From: Hypoxylon rubiginosum
Lineage: Eukaryota; Ascomycota; Sordariomycetes; Xylariales; Hypoxylaceae
Direction of reading: 5' to 3'
Length of the DNA stretch: 64,000 nt
Assembly (NCBI GenBank): GCA_902806565.1
Contig: CADCXA010000062.1
Span: 744,001-808,000, forward strand
Numbering within the stretch: position 1 is the first letter of the stretch; each line of letters begins with the position of its first letter. The translations under genes and the position numbers were made by a program. The notes under the pieces were generated by a model. That model was not told the origin of the DNA. It saw only the letters and a list, made by a program, of their open reading frames with translations, and did no database searches. Below, piece by piece: positions 49,738 to 60,703 of this stretch.

Positions 49738-51023
49738 TCAAGGAGCCCAGATGTCCTGGCCGGTAGCCTCGATCCAGTTGCCGAGCTTGTTAACGTTCTC
49801 GCCCCACTCGCCGAGGCGCTGGCTCATACTAGCGATCTGGCCCATGTCGAGGACGCGGGGTTGGACCCAAGTGAAGTTGACGACCTCATCGACCTCGTCG
49901 ATGGTGCCGCGGACAAGGCCCAAGCTCAGGGCCTTCATGACCAGGTGCTCGATCTCGTTCTTGCGGACCTTGGTGTCGGCCGAGATGGTACCGAAGCTCA
50001 TGGCGCGCTGGTGCGGCGGGCGGCGGAAGACGCTTTCGGTCAGGGCCGTCAGGTAGATTTTCTGGCGGATGTCATCGTCGTGCTCGCTTAGCAGCGGGTG
50101 GTCGTCGATGTGGCCCGACAGCACGTCGTAGGCGGCTAGGTCGCCGCGGTTGAAGGCGCGTAGAAGATCCTGCAGCCAGGAGAGCTCGCCGGTCAGCGCG
50201 GCAAGGATGGGGTGCTGCAATAGCTCGCCGAAGTTGTAGATAGAATCGGAGACGAGGGCGGCGATGCCGAGATCGTAGGCGCGGCGCTTGCGCTCTTCGG
50301 GGCTGATGGATGAGAGATCGATGCAGGCGAGGTAGAGGAGGGCGTTGCGGTAGTAGGCGGCGAAGTCCATCTGGGCCTTGTAGTAGTCGGCGTTGACTTG
50401 GTAGAAGGCGGCGTGGACCTTGGTCTCGACGCTGTCGAACGAGTCTAGGATACGCTCGGCTTTGTCGAGGTCTTTCCTGGCGGCTTCAACGGCCTCGTCA
50501 TTGCGCAACTGCAGCTGGACCTTAGCGACGGCAGTCAGGGCGTAGACGTAGGCATCTTGGGAGTTCTCGTTGTCGACCTTCTTGGCTAGGTCTGTGAGGA
50601 AGGTGAGGCGTTCTTGGTGATCTAGGATGTAGTTAGTACCTCATATCGTATTCCGACCATTCCTCTGCTATGATACGTCTATATACAACATGTCTACGTT
50701 TGTATGTGCATGTATATGTGTATGTGTATCTAGAGGGAGAGGAGGTTATACACACCTCTACATGTCGAGGCAGCTTTCAGGCCCAGGTCGACAAGCTTAA
50801 GTTGGTTGATCTTGTCGGCGAACTTTAATATGAAGACCTTGTAGAACTTGAGGCGCTGGGCCTCGCTCTTAGGATTGGCGAAGAACTCGATTAGGGCATC
50901 GGTGAGCTGGTGCCATAGCTTGCGCTCCCAGAAGTTCTCAAACTGGATGATGAGGTATTGGAGCTCGTCCGGAGTTTCGTCCCGCTGATCAGCAAGGAAG
51001 TCGGCGATGGTGTCGACGTTCAT
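49738..51023 (-). CDS. RPN9: 26S proteasome regulatory subunit Rpn9
   Basis: PCI-domain lid subunit of the 19S regulatory particle (PSMD13). Exons 51023-50756 and 50621-49738; intron 134 nt (GTGTGT, branch TACTAAC, CCTAG); 383 residues against 393 in yeast. Visible blocks: LQYLIIQFENFWERKLWHQLTDAL near the start, HAAFYQVNADYYKAQMDFA, YRNALLYLACIDLSSISPEER, LGELLQHP-type NFGELLQHPILAAL, then the C-terminal winged helix of the PCI domain (FGTISADTKVRKNEIEHLVMKAL, GTIDEVDEVVNFTWVQPRVLD). Ends GQDIWAP. Divergently arranged with NUO-40, sharing about 490 bases of promoter. The window also holds RPN12, 32 kb away on the other strand; there is no sign of a proteasome cluster beyond that. Confidence 0.96.
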
Positions 51024-51515
51024 GGTATTTCTGTATGGGATTGCTTCTTTTTGACTTCGTATCCGGTATGTGGAAGAGTTAAAAAGAAGTGATTTTAATT
51101 TGGTTACTTGGTGTGACGTCTCGTTTGGGGATGTAAATGAACAAGTGAATAAAATGGAGGGATTGTCAAGGTGAAGCTTGTTCGAGCTTCCACTACGCGG
51201 CTGATGTGCAGCCTGTCCCAGAAGTACCCAAGTACCTCCCTTGCGATCTTTTAGTGCTCAATGCGCTGAATGTTCACTAAATCCTAGCTCATAGCCACCT
51301 TTCGTAATCTTGTGGCTTGACCTTCCAACTGCCAGCCTGCCAGCCAATCCTTCTAGCCGTATTAGCTTTGACCAATACTTTCCTTGTGGCTTGACTCTCT
51401 TAAACGCTTTAGAGCTCGGGATCCCACCAAGGACCAACATTCGAAAGCTATACATCACCAGCTCTATTGCAATTGGGAAGGCTGTCTCGTTCTTGCACCT
51501 CGCCCTCGAGCAAGA
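51024..51515. promoter_or_regulatory. shared divergent promoter region of RPN9 and NUO-40
   Basis: 492 bases between two start codons on opposite strands. No gene inside. Contains a direct repeat of TTGTGGCTTGAC (51309 and 51384). Confidence 0.45.
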
Positions 51516-52919
51516 ATGGCTTCCTTTCCGACCGCCGTGCGGTCTAGTCGAAAGCTGGCCTTCAGTCTAAACCAGGCCCGTCACATCTCCGATCTCAGCA
51601 TTACCCGCACCGGCAAACCCATCCTCCGCGTACAGGGTGGAAGGTCAGTTTTCTCCAGTCCCGCATACCAATTGACTCTATACTGACTTGAATTTACTGG
51701 TAGATCATCTCTCGGAGGTAAACCGCTGTTACCAACCATCCCTGGCCCTTCCGATCCTAACAGTTTACATAGGTCATACCGCGACAGTATTTGGCGCAAC
51801 TGGACAGCTTGGAAGATATATCGTCAACCGGTTAGGTAGGGGGAATTCGGAACATGGAAGAGAATAATATGGGCTGACTGGACATCGCAGCACGCCAGGG
51901 ATGTCAAGTTGTCATTCCGTTCCGGGAAGAGATGGCCAAGCGCCATCTCAAGGTCACCGGTGATCTGGGCCGTGTCACTTTTATCGAATACGACCTACAC
52001 AACACCGAGTCGATCGAAGCCAGCGTTAGGCACTCCGACGTAGTCTACAACCTTGTCGGCCGGAATTATCCTACCAAGAACTTCAGCTTGGAGGACGTCC
52101 ACGTCGAAGGTACCGAGCGCATTGCCGAGGCCGTTGCCAAATACGACGTCGACCGCTACATCCACGTCTCTTCCTACAACGCCGACCCCAACTCGCCTGC
52201 CGACTTCTTCGCCACCAAGGGCAGAGGAGAACAGGTTGCCCGAAGCATCTTCCCGGAGACTACCATCGTCCGACCGGCACCTATTTTTGGATTCGAGGAT
52301 AACCTGTTGATTCGATTGGCTGGCGTCACGAACCTGTTCACATCAAACAACATGCAAGAAAGATTTTGGCCTGTTCACGTACGTCACTCTGAAGCGTCGG
52401 TTTCGAATATTTTACTAACACGAGCAGTCCATTGATGTTGGGCAAGCTCTTGAAACCATGCTGTATGATGACACAACAGCCGGGCAAACCTATGAGCTCT
52501 ACGGTCCCAAGAACTACTCGACGGCAGAGATTGCCGAGATGGTAGACCGAGAAATTTATAAGAAGCGAAGGCACATTAACGTACCAAGAGCTATCCTGAA
52601 ACCGGCCGCCGGCCTGCTCAACAAGGTGCTATGGTGGCCCATACTCTCGGCCGAAGACGTAGACAGGGAATTTATCGACCAGCAGATTGATGAGTCGGCA
52701 AAGACGTTTGCCGACCTGGGTATCAGTCCGGGTGATATCAGCAACTACACATACCACTACTTGGTAAGCCTATTTTCCACTTGACATGTAGGGAATTCGT
52801 AATATTAATCAATGCCACAGCAAGGGTATCGTAGCTCAGCCTACTACGATCTCCCACCGGCGACGGAGAAGGAGAAGAGAGAAGACAAGAAGTATTTGCA
52901 CGTGACGGATGAATTATAG
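51516..52919 (+). CDS. nuo40: NADH:ubiquinone oxidoreductase 40 kDa subunit (NDUFA9)
   Basis: Accessory subunit of mitochondrial complex I, an atypical short-chain dehydrogenase that holds a tightly bound NADP(H). Six exons: 51516-51643, 51704-51717 (14 nt), 51773-51835, 51891-52378, 52428-52763, 52821-52919; 375 residues, in line with the usual size of the family. Exon 1 is a mitochondrial presequence (MASFPTAVRSSRKLAFSLNQ). The 14-nt exon encodes most of RSSLGG, and exon 3 supplies the nucleotide-binding loop VFGATGQLGRYIV (GxxGxxG). Further blocks are VYNLVGRNYPTKNFSLEDVHVEG, RYIHVSSYNAD and TIVRPAPIFGFEDNLL. All introns are 49-60 nt GT-AG. Catalytic activity is lost in the family; its role is structural and in assembly. 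Confidence 0.96.
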
Positions 52920-53311
52920 AGGATAACTTCGCGAGAGCTCTTCAATTTTCTATAGTTCTCGGAATCAGGAATGAGAACTTCGAACTAGAGCTACACTGTA
53001 CATATAGGTATACCAGACCAAAATAAGTTTCCTTTAATTCAAAAGTCACAATTAGTGCTGTAAGAGGTTTTGAGACTAGAGTAGAGTTATTGTCATACTG
53101 TAGGGGGTCGAATCGTTGTCTTGACCTTTTTCCGGGGTTTGAATTTCGACAGTCACTCGCAGATTTGGCGCTCTATGAAAATTTCAACTTAGTTCTTAGT
53201 TGGAGCCCAACACAAATAAATCAATACGAATTCCATCATTGACCATAACCTACCTTGCTTAATCTACATAGAGTCATCATAATCATCTGGAAGGATACAT
53301 GTCAATTTAAG
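52920..53311. other. intergenic region between NUO-40 and EFM5
   Basis: About 390 bases with both genes on the plus strand; 3' UTR plus a compact promoter. No gene recognised. Confidence 0.5.
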
Positions 53312-54904
53312 ATGGCGGACAGCGACGATGAACCAATGTAAGTCAGCTAAAGACGAGATGGCGCAAAGCGGACTCATTCGTACTTTTTAAAGCGGCACTC
53401 ATGCACATCGAGACGCACATTTTTTCATGCCTCACTCTACAACTATTACGATGCTAACATAAATTACAGAACCCTCTCATCCCACGCGCTCGCCGCGCTG
53501 CAGGAGTTCTACGGCGAGCGTAATGTGCACGCCGACAAGTTCGAGAAGCTGAAGGCGGCGGCCGAGGAGCAGCACGACGGCCAGTCGCTCTCCATGGACG
53601 CCTTCGTCGAGGATTGGAACGAGTCGCAGTTCTGGGTGCGTCTCTCCTATTTTCCCCAAGCCTTTTTTTCCGCATTGTCTGAAAGCTTTTTGAGATGGGA
53701 GGGGGAAAGAAAAGACGGGCAGCACAGCCATCAGAATGCGACGGGCTGAGCTGAGAGGGGGGAAGAGAGAAGAGAGAAGAACTAAGCTGACATGTGAGAG
53801 GACAGTACTCCGACGAGACGGCTACGCTACTCGCGAAGCAGCTACTAGACGGCGTGCGAGAGGACGAGGTTGTTGCGGTGGTGTCGGCGCCGAGCGTGTT
53901 CGTCGCCATGAAGAACCTACTGGTGAGTTAAGCAGAATTCCGCATTTCTATTCCACCTTCATGAGGACAACCCTAGGACTATGTGACGCTTGTAAACTCG
54001 TGGCTATTCTCAGGAGACAGAGAGGCGATTATGGAGAATGCCTGATGAACTACTGTGCCTAGCAGCCTGGTTTGTCTTCACTGACAGATTGTAATGGTTG
54101 CTGCATATCGGACTCTCTCATTTCGTCGATCATCTATGGGAGGGACGTGGAAACGATGTCCAGCTCGTTCTCGCTCCCGTTTATCGTTACTATTTCGTCG
54201 CCCATTTAGTTCGGCAGAGCTATTACATTTGACTACACAACTTAGATCCCTTCTATATATATAATATTGTCGGGGCCAAGTCACACATCCTAGATCACCT
54301 ACCTCAGCCTATGAAACCCCTAATTACCACAGAAGTCAAGACACTAACTTCCAACGTCCTTCCTCGCCCGTAGAACTCGGCAAATGCGAGCTCGCCGAGG
54401 CCCAAGAAGGTCTACCTGCTAGAACACGACCAGCGGTTCGCCGTCTTCCCCGAGTTCGTCTTCTACGACTTCCAGCAGCCCGTCAAGCTTCCCCCCGACC
54501 TCAAAGGCGCCGTGGACCGCATCATCTGCGACCCGCCTTTCCTCAGCGAGGACTGCCAGACTAAAGGTTTGCCTACCTACCCCCTACCCCCTACCCCGTC
54601 TTGTTTCAGTATCACGTATCATGTATCTCGTGACGCGCCGACTAACGTCACATTAGCCGCCCTCACGGTGCGCTGGATGTCCCGGCCCGCCACCCCGCCG
54701 CGGCTGGTCGTCTGCACGGGCGAGCGCATGGAGACGCTCGTCACGAAGCTGTATCGGTCCTTAGGTGCTAAGACGACGACGTACGAGCCCCGCCACGCGC
54801 GTGGCTTAAGTAATGAGTTTTACTGCTACGCCAACTTCGAATGCGATAAATGGCGATTTAGGGACGGGGAGAAGGAGAAGGAGACAGCAGTAGAGAGTTC
54901 CTGA
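53312..54904 (+). CDS. EFM5: elongation factor 1-alpha lysine methyltransferase Efm5
   Basis: Seven-beta-strand methyltransferase that modifies a lysine near the N-terminus of EF1A (N6AMT2/EEF1AKMT1 family). Five exons: 53312-53337 (26 nt), 53470-53635, 53806-53922, 54374-54566, 54657-54904; 249 residues, about the size of yeast Efm5. Begins MADSDDEPITLSSHALAALQEFY. The family block SQFWYSDETATLLAKQLL spans the exon 2/3 junction. VYLLEHDQRFAVF and IICDPPFLSEDCQTKAALTVRW follow; DPPF is the N6-methyltransferase-like motif IV. Ends LSNEFYCYANFECDKWRF and a Glu/Lys-rich tail. Intron 3 is 451 nt, several times the local norm. Intron 2 is 170 nt and G/A-rich. Confidence 0.94.
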
Positions 54905-55008
54905 AGGTAAATGGGCAGCTACGTAGTAGGATTAGGAGGATAAGGGAGCAAGTACTGAGCTTGGTAGCCCCTTAAGGTCATTGTGTGTGAGTCTGCTAGT
55001 ATCACATG
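54905..55008. other. EFM5 3' flank with a short inverted LTR-like piece
   Basis: GCTTGGTAGCCCCTTAA at 54959-54975 is the reverse complement of a block inside the LTR-like repeat that starts at 55009. GTATCACATG at 54999-55008 pairs with CATGTGATAC at 55024-55033. Confidence 0.5.
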
Positions 55009-55262
55009 TGTCACGAAGCCAAGCATGTGATACGAAAAACAGCTATGAATCTAAGGGGCTACCAAGCCCCATTGCATATACAGGAAGCCAAGATAAAGGG
55101 ATCGAACCAAAGGGCCTAGCTTCTAAGTTATCTCTTTCCCTATACCAGAAAGCCTGTGACCCTTATCCATGCTATGGGGAGACTCGTGACTCCTATCTAG
55201 GTTCCAAGGGTGACTAACAGGCCTGTAGCCCTCCTCGAGTGGTAAGGGCTAAGGTCCTGACA
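55009..55262 (+). mobile_element. LTR-like repeat, copy A (solo LTR)
   Basis: A 254-base unit bounded by TGTCA and TGACA (5'-TG...CA-3' ends, the usual LTR form). It reappears in inverted, diverged form at 56708-56982. The two copies share blocks such as TGTCACGAAGCCAA, ACAGCTATG, TAAGGGGCTACCAAGC, ATATACA, CTCGTGACTCCTATC and GGCTAAGGTCCTG. Similarity starts exactly at TGTCAC and stops just after the final CA, which supports these limits. No coding region and no clear target-site duplication. Confidence 0.7.
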
Positions 55263-55828
55263 TAAACGAGAAAAGTTAGTAGGCACAGGCTAGTTATGCT
55301 ATGGTCAAACCATACCTGCCTGCGTACCTTAAGTTATGTATACCTCTGAGGTAGGTGATTACCATGCATCTATCTAACCCACCTACCTCTCGAGGATAAA
55401 AAGGGGGCTTACCTATGTACCTACCTAGAACTAAACTACATAATGTACGTATGAACCTAATATACAACGGGTTAGACTTTCGTATAATGTGATTCGAGTA
55501 ATTTCTTAGTAGTTTGTGAGGTATGCACAACCATACTAACTGGGGATAACTACATACATTATTGAATGGCCCTTCTCGAATAGTACCTAATGCAAGTTTC
55601 TGCCTAACCTGCAGTCTCTCACATTCTTCCAACTCTTCCCTCCTCGCATCTTTTCCCCCATCTGTCCATTCAACTCTAGAGCCTATAGTCTACACTACAT
55701 TCTATAGTCTACATTACATTTTATTGTCTACAACATTCTACAGTTTACATTACATTTTATTGTCTACATTCTATAGTCTAAACTACATTCTATAGTTTGT
55801 TCAACAGAAACAGCTATAGCTCGCTACT
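55263..55828. other. spacer with minisatellite, no gene
   Basis: Low-complexity DNA between LTR copy A and the decayed reading frame. Contains an ACCTACCTAG-type motif and the minisatellite listed separately. No recognisable gene. Confidence 0.45.
55683..55798. repeat. degenerate minisatellite, CTATAGTCTACATTACATT family
   Basis: Five to seven imperfect copies of a 16-19 base unit built from CTATAGTCTACA and TTACATTTTATTGTCTACA. Both unit types alternate, suggesting a higher-order repeat. Confidence 0.8.
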
Positions 55829-56322
55829 ATGAAGCGTCCAAGAAGCACCGGACCTTGAGCTACTTACTTTACCATTGAAGAAGAGCAGTATCAGACGGAT
55901 AAACGTGAGTACTACTGTTGATGCGGCAGTCCCGTCGTTCTCCTCTACCTGTTTCTTTGCTATGTTGTTGACTGACGCCCCCTCCCAGAGGTCCAGGATA
56001 CCAGAACCCCTAATACGCTGTTGGAACTGACGGTCGCGTTGACCTGCTCGTGCCTCGAATCCACCCATCCCAACGGCAAACATCCTCTGTTCAGTATGAT
56101 TCTCACGTCAGAGGATGTAATCAATGAACTACTCGCCGCCGCCTCTCTCCATTTCGCGCCTGGCTTAATGGGTATAATCTACTCTTTGACTAGCTTGACG
56201 AAGCGCCCCTCAATCAACGCCACAGCTACGACGTTGTTAGTCGTCTATTCAACAGAACAGAATCGTTCTAGCGACAAACCGTAATTTGGATCGACACGAA
56301 GAAATGTTTGAGGGCAAACTAG

Positions 56323-56637
56323 GAGAACATCGACCGTTTTCTACGTCGTCGATTCAATGTCTACCGTTCATCGACCCCGCCAACCATAGAATACTTCAAA
56401 ACGTTGCCTATTAAGCACGAGAGGATCTGGGCAGTGTATCTACTAGTCCTCGAGAAGGCGAACTCCAGGCCGGGCATCTATATCGGTTCAGCGACAGACG
56501 CGGCAACAGGCCTAGCTGGTAGGTGGGCTTCTTACAAATCTGGCGTGGTACCTAGACATGTGCAGAAGGCATTAGACAATGGCTACACTATTACACACCG
56601 AGGTGTGTTGTTTTCCTCTTCTTTACCTCATACCTAG
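56323..56637 (+). pseudogene. fragment of a GIY-YIG-like nuclease domain protein
   Basis: A 105-codon frame with no ATG start reads ENIDRFLRRRFNVYRSSTP, EYFKTLPIKHERIWAVYLLV and then RPGIYIGSATDAATGLAGRW. The spacing of AVY, then YIG, then an Arg after GLAG follows the GIY-YIG endonuclease fold. This fungal subgroup is often met in repetitive or accessory DNA. The frame ends in TAG at 56635 soon after ITHRGVLFSSSLPHT, where homologues normally continue. Upstream, ATG at 55829 and the stretch around 56020-56280 look partly coding but contain stops, so the gene seems decayed. Whether AAACTAG before 56323 is a splice acceptor is not known. It lies between two inverted LTR-like copies. Confidence 0.55.
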
Positions 56638-56707
56638 CATCCGACGCAGCCAAATCGAAGCCTAACGCCAATCCGCTCGTCGATCAACACATGGGGAAAG
56701 CAGATAT

Positions 56708-56982
56708 TGCCAGGACCTTAGCCTTTACCGCCTGGGTAGGGCTACGGACCTATTGGCTATCCTTGGGGCCTGGATAGGAGTCACGAGTTCCCCATGGCCT
56801 GGATAGGGGTTACGGGCATGTTGGTATTAAGGAAGGGATAGCTTGGGAGTTAAGCCCCTTGGTTTGTAGATCCTTTTGTCCTGGCTTCTTGTATATGTAC
56901 GGTGCTTGGTAGCCCCTTAAATTCATAACTATTCGTGCAACAACATAGCTGTTTTCTGTATCGCATAGTTGGCTTCGTGACA
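56708..56982 (-). mobile_element. LTR-like repeat, copy B (inverted)
   Basis: Reverse-strand copy of the unit at 55009-55262, 275 bases, bounded by TGTCA and TGGCA when read on the minus strand. By eye roughly three quarters of positions agree with copy A. Copy B is longer mainly because of a 17-20 base stretch after ACAGCTATG that is absent from A. No target-site duplication recognised. Confidence 0.7.
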
Positions 56983-56993
56983 CTGGCCCCAAC

Positions 56994-57133
56994 TGTTATG
57001 TCACCCAAGGCGCAGTACGTGTGAGGGGGTCTCGTCAACCCCTGAGCCATGGGATTGTTCGCGTACTGCCCTTTGGGTTTAATGAAAGCCGTTTTGGGTC
57101 TGTCGTCAGCCGTCATGCCCGCTGCCCATAACA
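56994..57133. mobile_element. small element with TGTTATG/CATAACA ends and strong inner foldback
   Basis: 140 bases that begin TGTTATG and end CATAACA (perfect 7-bp inverted ends of LTR type). Inside, CCCAAGGCGCAGTACG (57004) pairs almost fully with CGTACTGCCCTTTGGG (57062), and within that AGGGGG pairs with ACCCCT. Could be a second, unrelated solo LTR or a foldback element. Directly abuts LTR-like copy B. Confidence 0.4.
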
Positions 57134-57431
57134 CCCTTAACACATGAGCTGCGTCACCCTGGGAAAGACATTGTCGTCTCCCTTGATCAAGGTATAAAAC
57201 ATCCCGTCCCTGTAATCAACGCAACCTGAAGAGAGAATTATCAAAATTTCGAGAGGTTGAAAGAGGATATACCATACGCTTTGCTCTATGGGATCTATCT
57301 CTATTCAAAGACAACGAAGTAGTAGCGTAGCATAATTATCGTGCCCCTAGCCATGTAAATGCTTTCAAAACACCGCCCCAGTCCCGTTCCGACGCCACGC
57401 AATAGAATGCGTCCTTCTTTTTTTTAATAAC
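57134..57431. other. spacer before UBP8 3' end
   Basis: Just under 300 bases with no gene recognised; includes the UBP8 3' UTR. Confidence 0.5.
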
Positions 57432-59392
57432 TTAGGCCAACGACCGAATCATGTAGAATAACAAGTAAGCCTGGCTTCCGAGGACATCGGACTTCTTAGC
57501 CAATTCGACCCGGTGGTCGTTGAACGAAAACCACTGCGACGATATTAGCATCACTGTGGTGTATAGATGCAGTTATGTAACTTACTTGATCTCCAACCCG
57601 CGAATATGTCACGTAGTGACCTAGCTTGGTTAGTCTTGAAGAGACTCCCGAAAGGGTTAGTAAGCTCACCTGTATCAATCTCTCCAACGTGCTCTACAAC
57701 ACTCAAGAGGTCGTACGTGCATGACCGGCTTAGCTCTTGGCTATCCTTGACCTCGGGAGACCGACCAAGAGTGGTATAAGGAAGCATGTTTAATTGCAAC
57801 GGGAACTGTACTTTCGTACTGATCTTAGAAGCAACTCGATCACGGCTCCCCTGTTTGAACTCGAATCTCTGGAGACACACCAGTCAGCGTCCATGCTTTG
57901 ATGTCTTCGCGGGATTATCTATCTTCTGTGCTTACCTTGAGCTGTATGGAGAGCACGTTCGGGAGAAGCTTTATGCTATGGTCTCTTTTCGCCTGCTGCG
58001 ATGATTGGCATGCTCTGCAGCGATACTCGCACTTGTCAGACTTGATGTACTCTTCGTCTAGACACTCCAGAAGCGTCAGCGATGCCGCATTCCTGGCTGC
58101 CTTCTTGCCCCTTTTCTGCGATAGGTTTTCTAAGCCTAAGCCGAGATCGAGGAAGGACTCCACCGCGTTCGTCTGGCCGCCGCAATGTTGGCAAGTCGTC
58201 TGGCTCTGGAGTTTGCCGTAGAAGGTCTGGTGGATGATGCAATTGCAACTGTGTTCGCTTCCCGTTTCGGGTTTCTTGCCATCTCCATTCCTCTCGTGCA
58301 ACTCTTCCGCCAGGAACTGGAAGAACTCATGGGCATCTTGCTCCTTCGTCGTAACTAGATTTTCAAACGCCTTCTTCTCGGATATCCAAAATCCGGACAG
58401 GATGTTGGCCGCCGTATAACCATTAGTATTCTCGAGGGCGTAGAAGTCCTGGAACATATCATCCATGGCGCAGCTGAGACAATGGGGTATTTGACAATCA
58501 CTGCTCTGGTGTCCGTCGCTGAGGTAGAAGTTTCTTAGTAAGGGGTTGTGAAGAAAGCTCTGCAGGACCACGTTTTGGTAGCATGTTGCACCGGCATTGT
58601 AGATCCCTCGGAGACCGTCTGCTCTACATGACGCGATGGTGGTATTCGATGAGATATACCTAGGATCATCCTTTTGGGAGTCCTTAACCGCATCTGAAAA
58701 CATCTCTTCATGCTTTCTCTTGCGACCTAGGTACGTCAGCCTCGTTTGGTAGTCCACGTGGTCGAACCCTTTCTGCCTTCAGGGTAGAGACCTTTGCCAT
58801 GCCCGACAAGGTTAGAATATGGCGTAAACTTACTTGAGAAAGAGCCTGTCCCTATCTTTCTTACTCTCAGATCTTCTAGAGTTGGGTCCCATACGAAGTC
58901 TTCGCAGAACTGGCAAAACAGTGCGCCGCTTCTAGAATCCACATCTATTTTTTGCCTGTCAGCACAGCGGAAAACGTACACGAACTAATTAGAACGTACA
59001 AAACCGGTGACTCTTCTTGTTACCATGCTTTGTACGCTCCTCCTCGGGCACAATAGAAGAACATTGTAAGCATAGGTAGTTTGAAGTTAAAGATGTGATG
59101 ATCTGGCCGTCCGGGCCCTTGCACGTCTGCGGTACTAAGGGATTGCCGTCGAATATGACCCGCAATAGCATCTTGTAATACTGTATAGAGCTGTTCATGA
59201 CATCTGGACTATTGGAGAGAAGCAGTTGCACATGCTCTAGGAAGAGAGGTTAGCCTATGCCTAGAACTAGAGTGAAACAGACCAGCTCTGAGAGGAACAA
59301 AACTAACCGCAGCCAAATAAAGGCGTCCCGGGAGCAGGAGATTTGATTTTGACATTTTTGGGGGATGCCGGGGTGGTAGGTCTCGTAGCCAT
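57432..59392 (-). CDS. UBP8: SAGA-associated ubiquitin hydrolase Ubp8
   Basis: USP-type deubiquitinase of the SAGA coactivator, removing ubiquitin from histone H2B. Exons: 59392-59308, 59236-59000, 58944-58865, 58772-57936, 57868-57670, 57620-57586 (35 nt), 57533-57432; 524 residues. The N-terminal zf-UBP domain spans exons 1-3 (GCEHVQLLL, YLCLQCSSIVPEEERTKHG, KSHRFYVDSRSG, ALFCQFCEDFVWDPTLEDLR). Catalytic Cys198 sits in IYNAGATCYQNVVLQSF. Inner zinc site cysteines appear in TTCQHCGGQTN and KCEYRCRACQ. Catalytic His481 is in GHYVTYSRVGDQ, mostly encoded by the 35-nt exon 6. Exon 7 gives WFSFNDHRV. The exon 3/4 junction is the least certain: only the GTAAGA donor after DLR keeps the frame, but a GTAAGT lies 32 bases further on. 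Confidence 0.93.
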
Positions 59393-60703
59393 GCTTCTCG
59401 CTTCCTGTTCCTTGCTTATTGTCCAGTGGTACGGGATTTATCGACTAATTGTACTAGATTGACGAATATACGTGCAATTGCTGATACGGCGTAGAGTAAT
59501 AGTTGGCCGAGGAGAGCAAGCGTATTACGTTCAAGAGGAAAGGAAGGTTGTATTTATCTCTTGCACGAAGGCGAGCAGGATGGAAGGTATAGGCTAGAGA
59601 TTTGGAAGTGCGTCTATATGGAGGTTTGCACGTTGAGCGACCGGCTTTCGAACCTAAGGTTATGTAGTTTCAGATACGTGGTAGAGAATGGCGACTTTAA
59701 GGGGCTAGTGAGGCCTTGGACGTAAAGAAGGTAAGGTCGAGTGTTGGAAAAAAGAGTGCACGGGACCGGCGTTGCTTTTCGAACGAGGCAGAGGCAGAGG
59801 CAGAGGTAGAGGTAGAGGTAGAAACAGGTGTATTAGCTCTAGAATGTGAGGATTGCGATGGATCTGTTGCTTCGCTTTGCTTGCTTTTTAGCTTTCAAAC
59901 TTCGTTAGCGATGCATTGGCGGTCGACGGTCGTTAGAGATTTTTACAAACCGTTAGACTACGAAACAAGCTGCTCGAAAGATTGCTGCACGGGCACGATG
60001 TCGGACATAGACAGCATCAATCAGCTCGAATCCATGCAGCGTCATTCCGCATCGCAAGAAAGATTACGGGATTACAGTTGAAGCAACACGCTGGAAATCC
60101 TTATCAGCACCTGATCCACCCTGCCACCGGGCCTTATCCTTCCTTATCCCTCTTATCCCGGCACGCTAGCGGGAACATCCAGGGGTTCGTTTTTGGTTGC
60201 TTACCCGCCAGCCCGCCAGCCCGCGCCTGAAGGGAAAAGAGCTGAGCTGAATTAGGTACATACCTAGGTACATACCACCCTATGCCGACCGCCGACCCTA
60301 TTAACTGGTGACGCTTGACTTGAATTCAGGCTTACTCTGTATCACTATATCACTGTATCATTTGTTTATTTCTATCGTTATTCTTACTATCATTAAATCC
60401 TCGGTATTTCATTTATATCCCCCAAGGACGCAATATCGAATTTGCGATATAGATGCAGAGTACAGTAGCATATGGCACAATCAAGCCTCATTATATCCTC
60501 ATTGTTGGTGTCGTATCTAATCTAGCGTTATTCTCCAACTAATTCATCCTCCCCCCTTTAGCTTACCAGCCTAACTCCCCGCCTCTGAGGATACACAAGA
60601 GTGATATACATATATCTATAGTGTAGACCCCTGGTTCTAAATATTCATCTTCTCGTTACGTGGTTCCATTAGACGCCGTTCCTTAGCTCTTTATCTGTTG
60701 TGT
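59393..60703. other. divergent intergenic region between UBP8 and the LACTB2-like gene
   Basis: 1.3 kb with no convincing gene. A 121-codon frame around 59716-60081 lacks an ATG at its start and is partly a GAGGCA hexanucleotide repeat (59785-59825). A TTAGGTACATACCTAGGTAC motif lies at 60252-60271. Confidence 0.5.
59785..59825. repeat. GAGGCA/GAGGTA hexanucleotide microsatellite
   Basis: Three GAGGCA units followed by three GAGGTA units. Lies in the intergenic region upstream of both flanking genes. Confidence 0.8.

Noticed and set aside
49738..55000. Possible functional cluster of RPN9, NUO-40 and EFM5
   Set aside because: Products act in unrelated systems; ordinary housekeeping neighbours in eukaryotic DNA.
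59716..60081. 121-codon frame with EAEAEVEVEVE
   Set aside because: Begins with TTG and its only striking part is a hexanucleotide microsatellite.
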